From Vannielia sp. (GTDB taxonomy: Bacteria; Pseudomonadota; Alphaproteobacteria; Rhodobacterales; Rhodobacteraceae), in the NCBI RefSeq assembly GCF_029212645.1, contig NZ_JARGND010000003.1, forward strand, positions 1 to 61,740: a DNA stretch of 61,740 nucleotides, in the 5' to 3' direction. The position numbers and the translations under genes were made by a program. Within the stretch, counting starts at the first letter, position 1. Each line of letters starts with the position of its first letter. Of the stretch, positions 9,738 through 16,834 are shown one piece after another. The notes beneath the pieces are model-generated. The model worked only from the letters and a program-made list of their open reading frames with translations. It made no database searches and had not been told where the DNA came from.

Positions 9738-10700
9738 ATGGAAAACATTGCAGAACAAGCGCTTGCGTGGCATCGCGCCGGAAAAGGCGCGGCATTGGCG
9801 ACGGTGGTGCAAACATGGGGATCAGCGCCGCGCGGCGTGGGCAGCTTGCTGGCGATCAGCGGCGCGGGCGAGATTGAAGGCTCGGTCTCGGGCGGCTGTG
9901 TGGAGGGTGCGGTGGTGGCCGAAGCGCTGGCGGCGCTGGAGAGCGGCGAGAGCGTGATCCTCACCTACGGCGTGGCCGATGAGGAGGCCTTTGCGGTGGG
10001 GCTGGCCTGCGGCGGAACGATCCGGATCATGGTGCAGCCGGTTGGGGCCGGGATGCCGGTGGCGCTGCTGGAAGAGCTGTGCGAAGCGCGGGCAGAGCGG
10101 CGGGCGGTGGCCTATGTGGTGGATACTTCCGACTGGTCGGCCCGGCTTGCGGCAGAAGAGGAATTTATCGAGCGTTTCCGGGCGGATAGATCTGGCTTTG
10201 AAAGTGATGAGATCACCTTTGTGGGGGTGCATAACCCGCCGCTGCGGATGGCGATTGTGGGGGCGGTTCATATTGCCCAGACGCTGGTTTTGATGGCGCG
10301 GAACGTGGGGTTTGATGTGGTGTTGATCGACCCGCGTGAGGCCTTTGCCTCGGAAGGGCGCTTCCCTGGTGAGGTGATCTCGCATGACTGGCCCGATGAG
10401 GCGCTGGAGGCTTGGGGAATTGATGCGCGCACGGCCGTGGTGACGCTGACTCATGACCCCAAGATTGACGATCCGGCGATTGCGACCACCTTGAAATCAA
10501 AGGCTTTTTACCTTGGCTGCCTCGGCTCGACCCGCACCCATGCCAAACGGGTGGAGCGGCTGGTGGCGCAGGAGTTCAGCGAGGCGGATATCGCGCGAAT
10601 CCATGCGCCGGTGGGGCTGGATATTGGCGCGAAGACGCCGGCGGAAATTGCTGTTGCGGTGATGGCTGAGGTGACGCAGGTGCTGAGGCAGGGGTCGTGA
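9738..10700 (+). CDS. XdhC/CoxI family molybdenum-hydroxylase maturation protein
   Basis: A 320-residue protein. The N-terminal XdhC/CoxI domain has VVQTWGSAPRGVGS (about 24-37) and SVSGGCVEGAVV (about 52-63), including the Cys seen in the family. The C-terminal Rossmann domain includes GAVHIAQTLV and FYLGCLGSTRTHAKRVERL. XdhC binds molybdenum cofactor, protects it and promotes its sulfuration before insertion into xanthine dehydrogenase-type enzymes; CoxI is the CO dehydrogenase counterpart. It overlaps the next gene by 4 bp. No hydroxylase structural gene is nearby, so the client enzyme is unknown. GAGAGGAG precedes the ATG. Confidence 0.9.
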   Translation: MENIAEQALAWHRAGKGAALATVVQTWGSAPRGVGSLLAISGAGEIEGSVSGGCVEGAVVAEALAALESGESVILTYGVADEEAFAVGLACGGTIRIMVQPVGAGMPVALLEELCEARAERRAVAYVVDTSDWSARLAAEEEFIERFRADRSGFESDEITFVGVHNPPLRMAIVGAVHIAQTLVLMARNVGFDVVLIDPREAFASEGRFPGEVISHDWPDEALEAWGIDARTAVVTLTHDPKIDDPAIATTLKSKAFYLGCLGSTRTHAKRVERLVAQEFSEADIARIHAPVGLDIGAKTPAEIAVAVMAEVTQVLRQGS

Positions 10701-11710
10701 GGTTTGGCGCGACCCCTCTGAGCGAGGCTGAGGGCGGGATTTTGGCGCATTCCCTGCGGCTGGAGGGGCGCAGGCTGGCGAAGGGTAAGTACCTGACATC
10801 AGAGGATATTGCTGATCTTGGCGCGGCAGGGTTCAGCACGGTTGTGGTGGCCTTTCCCGACGAGGGGGACGTTGGTGAGGACGTGGCGGCGCAAGGCTTG
10901 GCGGAGGCGATTGTGGCGGGGCAAAACGCCACTGGATTGCGGCTGACCACGGCGCATACCGGGCGGGTGAACCTGATCGCCGAAGGGCCGGGCGTGCTGG
11001 TGGTGGATCGGGAGAAGGTGAACCAGATCAATGGCATAGACGCCGGAGTTACACTGGCTACATTGGCTCCGATGACGCGGGTTTCCAAGGGATTACTTGC
11101 GGGAACGGTGAAGATGATCCCCTATGCGGTGCCGGGAGATGCGCTGGCGGAAGCGGTGGAAATTGCGCCGGGGGCGCTGCGGGTTGCGCCTGTGATCACA
11201 CGCCGCGCGGGGCTGATCCTCACGGAGGTGCCGGGGCAGAAAAAAACACTTAATGACAAAGGCTTGAAGGCCATTCTTCAACGATGCGAGGCGCTCGGGA
11301 TTGCGCTGGACGATGTACGGGTGGTGCCGCATGGGACGGATAGGATTGCAGAGGCGCTTTCTGTGATTACGGGGGAGATCGTGATGATCCTGACCGGCTC
11401 TGCCACCAGTGACAGCCGTGATACCGCCCCCGCAGCGGTGCGGCGGGCGGGCGGAAAGGTGCATCGGTTTGGGATGCCTGTTGATCCGGGAAATCTGTTG
11501 TTCCTCGGGCAGTTGGGCGACAAACGTCATGTGATTGGCTTGCCGGGATGTGCTCGGTCTCCGGCGCTGAACGGGGCCGATTGGGTGCTGGAACGGGTGG
11601 CCTGCGGGATGCCGCCAAGCGACCGGGATTTCGCGGAAATGGGGGTTGGCGGGCTCCTGAAGGAAATTCCGATCCGCCCGCAGCCGCGAGAGGTGTCCCG
11701 CAAGGGTTAA
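10697..11710 (+). CDS. Molybdopterin-binding (MoaB/Mog-like domain) protein
   Basis: A 337-residue protein starting with GTG overlapping the stop of xdhC. An N-terminal region of about 160 residues is followed by a MogA/MoeA-like molybdopterin-binding domain: VAPVITRRAGLILTEVPGQK, then VPHGTDRIAEAL, MILTGSATSDSRDTAPAAV and GLPGCARSPALNGADW. Many Rhodobacteraceae homologues carry an additional C-terminal nucleotidyltransferase (MocA-like) domain. Here the protein ends at KEIPIRPQPREVSRKG and the downstream sequence does not continue in any frame, so it is a stand-alone form. It probably handles Mo-cofactor with the adjacent XdhC. Confidence 0.85.
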   Translation: MRFGATPLSEAEGGILAHSLRLEGRRLAKGKYLTSEDIADLGAAGFSTVVVAFPDEGDVGEDVAAQGLAEAIVAGQNATGLRLTTAHTGRVNLIAEGPGVLVVDREKVNQINGIDAGVTLATLAPMTRVSKGLLAGTVKMIPYAVPGDALAEAVEIAPGALRVAPVITRRAGLILTEVPGQKKTLNDKGLKAILQRCEALGIALDDVRVVPHGTDRIAEALSVITGEIVMILTGSATSDSRDTAPAAVRRAGGKVHRFGMPVDPGNLLFLGQLGDKRHVIGLPGCARSPALNGADWVLERVACGMPPSDRDFAEMGVGGLLKEIPIRPQPREVSRKG

Positions 11711-11842
11711 CGCGGCTGAGGCGCGGCCCAAAAGCGAGGGGCCATAAGGGATGCACAAGCGATGCACAACCCATACATACGCGATTATCGCACCCGGCGA
11801 GGGGGTTAAGGCAGCGTTCGCGCATTTGTGCCGAGGCGGAAC

Positions 11843-12223
11843 CTAAATACTGTCGTGCGCCAGTGCAGGTGCCGGTTTGAGCACGACCTGCACAAGGGCT
11901 GCGCGCTCAGAACCGCTGGCCCCGAGATGGGTGAAAGGGGCGAGCCGCAGGCGGGCGTCTCCCGACGGGGTGACGAGGTGCAGGTTGACCGCGATCGGCT
12001 CCAGCGTGGGATAGCCGGGCAGGAGCAGGCCTTGAGGGCCGCAAGCCTGCGCAAGCGGCGCAGTGGCCTCGCCGCCCTCCCAAGTGGCCTCGATCACGCC
12101 TGCGGCGGCATCGGGGCAGCGCAGGTAGACGACGGTTTTGAAGTGTTCTCGCCCAAACCACCAGAACGCCAATGCCGTGAAGGCAAGCAGGGCGAAGGCG
12201 GTGAGGCGCAGGCGGCGGCTCAT
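11843..12223 (-). CDS. Small single-span membrane or exported protein, partner of the upstream gene
   Basis: A 126-residue protein with an N-terminal hydrophobic segment (LTAFALLAFTALAFWWF, residues 6-22) behind a basic start, so it is either a membrane-anchored periplasmic protein or an exported one. The rest is a small beta-rich domain with two cysteines (YLRCPD and QACGPQ). GAGGTGATCCC precedes the ATG, which overlaps the stop of the 276-residue gene by 4 bp, giving tight translational coupling. No family was recognised. Coupling with a possibly wall-active or binding protein suggests a partner or immunity-like role, which is speculation. Confidence 0.65.
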   Translation of the reverse strand: MSRRLRLTAFALLAFTALAFWWFGREHFKTVVYLRCPDAAAGVIEATWEGGEATAPLAQACGPQGLLLPGYPTLEPIAVNLHLVTPSGDARLRLAPFTHLGASGSERAALVQVVLKPAPALAHDSI

Positions 12224-13050
12224 GGGATCACCTCTAGAACATAATCGGCCTCGTCGGTGTGGCCAGCGGAGCGGAGCTTTGCCTCTATCGGGGCCCAATG
12301 GGTGGTTTGCCCCGAGGCGGTTTGCGCCGCGACGACCATGGCGCGCATACCGTGATAGAGCGCCACGGCGATGCGCAGCACGTCCTTGTCGGGGCGGGCC
12401 GGTTTGGTGGACCGTTTGATGAGAATGGCCAAGTAGGCGGCGACGACGAAATCCTCGGCGGCGGGTTCGGTGATGGTATAGCTGTAGTCGTCACGCGGGC
12501 TGCAATTGGTGAAGCCCCCCGCCCATTTGACGCCGGTGGTCACAGCGGCATTGGGCAGGTGGGTGGAAACACCGATCCGCTCGGACCAGGCCTGAAGGGC
12601 GGTAGGATAAGCGGCCTTCACGTCAGTATAGGCGGGCTTGCCAAGTTGGCCGCGCCCGATGGTGGCGCCGTCGATGCCGTGCCGTTCCAACCAGCTGAGG
12701 CGACCGGCTTCGGCGGCGTAGATCCGCATGACCATGCTGGCGGTGAGAAACCGGTGGGCAATGGCATTGCTGGCGGGGGTGCCGGCGAGCACCGCATCCA
12801 CCGCCTCCCCCGGCAGCGAGGTAATATCGGGAAAGCCGCAGCGGCTTTTCAGCAGGGTGATGGCGTGGCGATCATCCGCCGAGATGTTGCCGCCGTAGAG
12901 GGTGCGAAAGAGGATCAGCACTGCGTTCGCATCGAGCGCGGCGATCTCGGCGCTGGTGGCGGCGTTTACGATGCGCACCGCCTCGTTGTCGCTGTCGATC
13001 CAACTCGCGGCGGCGATGCGGCGGCGGACTTCGTTGGAGGTGACGGCCAT
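12220..13050 (-). CDS. Hypothetical protein with an annexin-like helical N-terminus and a possible lysozyme-like centre
   Basis: A 276-residue protein without signal peptide. Residues 17-70 (DSDNEAVRIVNAATSAEI and on to ISADDRHAITLL) have the helical pattern of annexin-like repeats found in some bacterial toxin and contractile-injection cargo proteins. The centre has AAEAGRLSWLERHGIDG followed by ATIGRGQLGKPAYTDVKAAY, loosely like the catalytic-Glu and GxGQ region of muramidase folds. Both resemblances are by eye and uncertain. A good AAGGAG lies 9 bases upstream. It is translationally coupled to the 126-residue membrane protein. The real function is unknown. Confidence 0.6.
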   Translation of the reverse strand: MAVTSNEVRRRIAAASWIDSDNEAVRIVNAATSAEIAALDANAVLILFRTLYGGNISADDRHAITLLKSRCGFPDITSLPGEAVDAVLAGTPASNAIAHRFLTASMVMRIYAAEAGRLSWLERHGIDGATIGRGQLGKPAYTDVKAAYPTALQAWSERIGVSTHLPNAAVTTGVKWAGGFTNCSPRDDYSYTITEPAAEDFVVAAYLAILIKRSTKPARPDKDVLRIAVALYHGMRAMVVAAQTASGQTTHWAPIEAKLRSAGHTDEADYVLEVIP

Positions 13051-13212
13051 GCAACGGGCTCCTTGAAATGCATAGTAGAAAGGAAAATGGCCGAGAAAGA
13101 AATGGCCAAGAAGGAAATGGACCAGCGAAATGGGCCGGCCAAGCCGGTGAATGGGGGCAGGGTAATGGAAAGGGGGGTTAGGCGGGCGTGAGAAAGCCGT
13201 GAAGGGCGCATG

Positions 13213-13239
13213 AAAAAGGGCGGCACGGGGCCGCCCTTT
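13213..13239 (-). terminator. Rho-independent terminator of infC
   Basis: Perfect 10-bp stem AAAGGGCGGC / GCCGCCCTTT around a 5-base loop. On the minus strand the stem runs into TTTTT, 30 bp after the infC stop codon. Confidence 0.85.
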
Positions 13240-13268
13240 GCATGGGATGGTTTCGGCGCGCGGGCGCT

Positions 13269-13814
13269 TCAGGTTTGCAGCGGGTTGATCATCATGACCA
13301 TCTGGCGGCCTTCCATTTTAGGCATGCTCTCGACCTTGCCGACATCCTTGATGTCTTCGGCAACGCGTTGGAGCAACTCGCGGCCCACGTCCTGGTGGGC
13401 CATTTCACGGCCCCGGAAGCGCAGGGTGATCTTCACCTTGTCGCCGTTGCCGAGAAACTTGAAGACATTGCGCATTTTGACGTCGTAGTCGTGCACATCG
13501 GTGTTGGGGCGGAATTTTACCTCCTTCACCTCGATGATCTTCTGCTTCTTGCGGGCTTCGGCCTCTTTCTTCTGGGTCTCGTATTTGAACTTGCCGAAGT
13601 CCATGATCTTGCACACCGGCGGGGTGGCATTGGGCGAGATCTCGACAAGGTCGAGCCCGACCTGTTCGGCGAGTTCCATCGCGCGCTCCGGCGTAACAAC
13701 GCCGACGTTTTGTCCTTCATGTCCGATGAGCCGGATTTCGGTGGCCTTGATGCGATCGTTCACGCGGGGGCCTGTGTCACGCACCGGCGGGGCGTTGTGG
13801 GGTCTGCGGGCTAT
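13269..13814 (-). CDS. infC: Translation initiation factor IF-3, ATA start codon
   Basis: A 181-residue IF-3, which binds the 30S subunit, prevents subunit joining and proofreads start-codon choice. The N-terminal domain includes [14 protein letters not shown] and [19 protein letters not shown]. The linker is [20 protein letters not shown]. The C-terminal domain includes [19 protein letters not shown] and [12 protein letters not shown]. No ATG or GTG gives the full family N-terminus. Translating from the ATA at 13812-13814 gives [10 protein letters not shown] before the GTG at 13784, matching the alphaproteobacterial IF-3 start. IF-3 genes characteristically use such rare start codons for autoregulation. 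A terminator follows; rpmI and rplT are not adjacent. Confidence 0.95.
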   Translation of the reverse strand: MARRPHNAPPVRDTGPRVNDRIKATEIRLIGHEGQNVGVVTPERAMELAEQVGLDLVEISPNATPPVCKIMDFGKFKYETQKKEAEARKKQKIIEVKEVKFRPNTDVHDYDVKMRNVFKFLGNGDKVKITLRFRGREMAHQDVGRELLQRVAEDIKDVGKVESMPKMEGRQMVMMINPLQT

Positions 13815-13864
13815 GGGATCTGTCCTTTTTTGCCTTCGGTTACGAGGGTAAATTACCTGTCAAA

Positions 13865-13877
13865 TGAACACTGTTCA
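13865..13877. promoter_or_regulatory. Palindrome TGAACACTGTTCA upstream of infC
   Basis: A 13-bp perfect palindrome around a central C, 51 bp upstream of the infC start codon and 144 bp upstream of the divergent gene at 14021. It does not fit the alphaproteobacterial LexA direct repeat (GTTC-N7-GTTC). Candidate operator only. Confidence 0.35.
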
Positions 13878-14020
13878 AGCGCGATTAGGGTGGCGGGAGT
13901 TGGCCGGTGACGCTGCATTGCCACGAAGGTGCTTTTCTTTCGGGTGGCTGAGTGGCAAATGGGGGCATGTGAGAGCCCCGCTGTGAGGGTTCCGCTGGTG
14001 ACAAGAGGGAAGTCAGGATT

Positions 14021-14905
14021 ATGAACAAGACGATGATCGGGGGTATCGTGGTGGTGGCATTGGCCATTGGCGCATACATCTATGCGACTGGCGGGGCCGA
14101 TGAGGCCATCGAGGGCGCAACCGGAGCCGTCGACAACGCGACCGAAACTGTGAGCGACGCGGCCGAAAGCGCTGGCGCAACAGTGTCTGAGGGCGCGGCG
14201 GATGCGGCGGATGCCGTAGCCGAAACGGCAGAAACCGCCGTGGAAGAGGCCGGGGAAGCCGTTGAGGCCGCCCAAGAGACCGCAGCCGAAGCGATGGACG
14301 AAGCCGAAGAAGCTGTTGACGCGGCCACCGATATGGCCGCTGACGCTGCCGAAGGCGCGGCTGATGCCGCTGCCGATGCGGCAGAGGGCGCGATGGACAT
14401 GGCCTCCGAGGCCGTGGACGACGCCACCGAGGCGGCGAGCGAGGCAGTTGACGCTGCCGAGGACGCCATTGATGCGGCAACAGACGTGACAGGTGACGCG
14501 GTAGACGCCGGTGAGACCGCGGCCGAGCAGGCCGTGACCGAGACCGAGCGCGCGGCAGAGGCCGTGGCTGATGGCGCGACGGATACCGCTGAAGAAGCTG
14601 CTGGTGACGCAACCGAAGCTGCTGGCGAAGCAACCGAAGCTGCCGCTGAAGAAGCCGCTGCGGCAGTGGAGTCCACCGAAGCTGCCACCGATGCGGCGGG
14701 CGAGGCTGACGTGCCAGCGGGTTTTGACATGTCGCTCCTGACCGCAGAGGGCTTTGACTTCGACAAGGTCAGCACGATGATCGAGGAGAGCGACCTTGGT
14801 GCGCTCCAGAAGACCACGCTGATCCGGGGTCTCGATGCGGCAAAGGACAATCCTGAGCTGCTCTCGGGCGCTTTGGACAAGGTCAAAGACGCGATCGGGA
14901 TGTAA
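14021..14905 (+). CDS. Membrane-anchored, highly acidic Ala-rich helical protein
   Basis: A 294-residue protein. Residues 1-24 form an N-terminal membrane anchor (MIGGIVVVALAIGAYIYATG). Residues 25-230 are an almost uninterrupted stretch of Ala, Glu, Asp, Thr, Val and Gly with essentially no Lys and only one Arg, built of degenerate A-x-D-A-A/E-E-A repeats and predicted to be a long negatively charged helix. A compact C-terminal segment follows (about 235-294: DMSLLTAEGFDFDKV, IEESDLGALQKTTLIRGL and KVKDAIGM) with normal composition. The composition recalls LEA-like or spacer proteins. It could project from the inner membrane into the periplasm. No function is known. A strong terminator follows. 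Confidence 0.8.
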   Translation: MNKTMIGGIVVVALAIGAYIYATGGADEAIEGATGAVDNATETVSDAAESAGATVSEGAADAADAVAETAETAVEEAGEAVEAAQETAAEAMDEAEEAVDAATDMAADAAEGAADAAADAAEGAMDMASEAVDDATEAASEAVDAAEDAIDAATDVTGDAVDAGETAAEQAVTETERAAEAVADGATDTAEEAAGDATEAAGEATEAAAEEAAAAVESTEAATDAAGEADVPAGFDMSLLTAEGFDFDKVSTMIEESDLGALQKTTLIRGLDAAKDNPELLSGALDKVKDAIGM

Positions 14906-14930
14906 CTCCTTTCCCTTCCGGGAAATGGAA

Positions 14931-14965
14931 CCCCCGCGCTGGAAACGGCGCGGGGGTTTTCTTTT
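14931..14965 (+). terminator. Rho-independent terminator after the Ala-rich gene
   Basis: Perfect 9-bp stem CCCCCGCGC / GCGCGGGGG with an 8-base loop, followed by TTTTCTTTT. Confidence 0.9.
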
Positions 14966-15018
14966 GGCGGTTAGGGGAGTGCGGGGGATGGGGCCGCGCA
15001 GGGGGCGAGGGGCTGCCT

Positions 15019-15070
15019 TGCGGAAATCCGCAGACGCCATTTGCGGGCGGGTTTTCGAACCATTTACATA
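15019..15070 (+). promoter_or_regulatory. Operator palindrome and promoter of the two-component operon
   Basis: TGCGGAAATCCGCA (15019-15032; arms TGCGGA/TCCGCA) lies 46 bp, start to start, before a -10-like TACATA (15065-15070) with TTGCGG upstream (15041). The same 14-mer stands exactly 46 bp before a -10-like TACCAT at the TRAP operon. No -24/-12 sigma-54 element is visible. Probably bound by the adjacent response regulator. Confidence 0.65.
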
Positions 15071-15112
15071 TCGCGCCGCCTCGTTCCACAGTGGTCAAAC
15101 AGGGAGGGCGTG

Positions 15113-16834
15113 ATGCAAGAGAGCGATGTCGGGGGCCAGAAAAGGCGTATGCGCAAGAGCATTTTGAGCCTGCTGATCGCGACGGTTGTGCTGGCAACAT
15201 TGGCAGTTTCGTTCGGCGCATACCGCTATTTTGAGCGCCTTGAGACACTGGCGGCCTCAAACCGGATGGAATTTTATCTGCGGTCCCTGAATGAAGCCTT
15301 TCGCCAGCACCAACACCTGCCGTTCGTTCTGGCGCGCGATCCGCGTTATTCAGACACGCTGGACCCGGAGGACATTGACCCAGACTTAAATGCCCGCCTG
15401 CGCCAACTTGCTGAGGAGGCCAAGCTGGAAGCGATCTACTTGATGGATGACACCGGCGTTGTACTGGCGGCATCCAACGCCGGTTTGCCGAACAGTTTCC
15501 TTGGGCAGAACTATGGGTTCAGGCCCTATTTTACCGAAGCCCTTGCGGGCCAGCGCAGTGATTACTTTGCGATCGGGGCGACCTCTGGACGGCCCGGATA
15601 TTTTGTTGCCGAACCTGTGAGCTATGCGTCAGGGGCGCAAAAGGGTGTGATTGCCATCAAGCTGGATGTCAGCGAGTTGCAGCGCTCCTGGGAAAGCGGC
15701 GCGGATACGGTTGTTGCCATAAACGAGGACAACATCATTGTTTTGGCGTCAAACCCGGACTGGTTGTATCGCCCGATCCGTGAGCTTGAGCCGCAGGTCA
15801 GACAGAGGATCCTTGAAAGCCGACAATTCGAGAACGAACTCCCCCCGCCGTTGCAGTGGACCGCCAAGACCGACACGAGGATCGTGGTTGAGGGGATCGG
15901 GTATATTGTGGCGATAGGGCAGGCGGATTGGCGGGGTTGGTCGGTTTACCACTTACAGCCCGAATCTGTTGTGGCAAAGCAAACCATTGTAATCACGGTG
16001 CTATTTGGGAGCATTATAGCTCTGCTGGTGGGGTTTGCGACCTTTCTGCGCTCTCGCCGGATTGCGCTGGCCTATGCCGCATCGGAGCGCCAGCGCGTTG
16101 CGCTTACAAACACCAACCTCAAGCTCGAAAAGGCCCAGGCTGACCTTGCGCGCAGCGCCAAACTTTCGGCGCTGGGGCAACTTGCGGCCTCGGTAACGCA
16201 TGAGTTGGGGCAACCGATCAGCGCGTTTCGCAATCACCTGACAGCCGCCGAAATCAATGGAGAGATCACCTCTCCAAGCACGGCCAGAAGCCTGACAAAT
16301 CTGGTGGACCGGATGGAATCCATCACCAAACAGTTCAGGTATTTTGCCCGAGGGCGGACAAGTGACAAACTGCGGGTGGATCTTGCTGATGTTCTTGGGG
16401 AAGTCCTGAATTTGCTCAGGGCTGATTTCAAGGCGGCGGGCGTTGTTTTGCGGGTGAGCCCGCCGGTGCCTCCGGTTGAGGTGAAGGCAAACAAGGTGCT
16501 GTTGGAACAAGCGCTTACCAACCTTTTGACCAACGCCCTGCACGCGGTTGAAAACGAGCCTGACCCGGAGGTTAGCGTTGAGGTGACATCTGGCGACGGG
16601 CATACTGAGCTCAGAATTTCCGACAACGGCCCCGGCCTTGGCGGGGTGAGCCTTGCGGATATTCAGGAGCCGTTTTTCAGCACCAAGCCCTCCGGTATCG
16701 GGATGGGGCTTGGTCTGGCAATTACGACTGAAATTATCAAGGATCACGGCGGTGAATTGACCCTTGGTTCAACCGCCAAGGGGGCGGAATTTATCGTCCG
16801 GCTTCCGGTATTGCTGAATGGAGATGCAGAATGA
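15113..16834 (+). CDS. Sensor histidine kinase, DctB-like
   Basis: A 573-residue membrane kinase. The N-terminal membrane segment (about 15-38) is followed by a periplasmic double-PAS/Cache-like sensor (about 40-285, with IYLMDDTGVVLAASN, NYGFRPYFTEALAG and GRPGYFVAEPV), a second membrane segment (about 288-310), a coiled coil and the catalytic part. The H box is ASVTHELGQPISAFRNHL with the phosphorylated His at about 363. N, G1 and G2 boxes follow: LTNLLTNALHAVE, ISDNGPGLG and GIGMGLGLAIT. DctB-type kinases sense C4-dicarboxylates or other small acids for TRAP uptake. GGGAGGG lies 6 bases before this ATG. It overlaps the regulator gene by 4 bp. Confidence 0.92.
   Translation: MQESDVGGQKRRMRKSILSLLIATVVLATLAVSFGAYRYFERLETLAASNRMEFYLRSLNEAFRQHQHLPFVLARDPRYSDTLDPEDIDPDLNARLRQLAEEAKLEAIYLMDDTGVVLAASNAGLPNSFLGQNYGFRPYFTEALAGQRSDYFAIGATSGRPGYFVAEPVSYASGAQKGVIAIKLDVSELQRSWESGADTVVAINEDNIIVLASNPDWLYRPIRELEPQVRQRILESRQFENELPPPLQWTAKTDTRIVVEGIGYIVAIGQADWRGWSVYHLQPESVVAKQTIVITVLFGSIIALLVGFATFLRSRRIALAYAASERQRVALTNTNLKLEKAQADLARSAKLSALGQLAASVTHELGQPISAFRNHLTAAEINGEITSPSTARSLTNLVDRMESITKQFRYFARGRTSDKLRVDLADVLGEVLNLLRADFKAAGVVLRVSPPVPPVEVKANKVLLEQALTNLLTNALHAVENEPDPEVSVEVTSGDGHTELRISDNGPGLGGVSLADIQEPFFSTKPSGIGMGLGLAITTEIIKDHGGELTLGSTAKGAEFIVRLPVLLNGDAE

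Noticed and set aside
13087..13191. 34-codon Lys/Glu/Met-rich frame upstream of infC's terminator
   Set aside because: An AAAGGA precedes it, but the purine-rich repeated sequence (ATGGCCRAGAARGAA type) explains the frame, and the 276-residue gene's promoter lies there on the other strand.
13865..13877. LexA (SOS) box before infC
   Set aside because: TGAACACTGTTCA is an inverted repeat, whereas the alphaproteobacterial LexA site is a direct repeat GTTC-N7-GTTC.
13853..15040. Long minus-strand frames (395, 268 and 204 residues) opposite the Ala-rich gene
   Set aside because: The repetitive Ala/Glu codons of the plus-strand gene remove stop codons from the other frames. The plus-strand frame has a ribosome site, membrane anchor and terminator.
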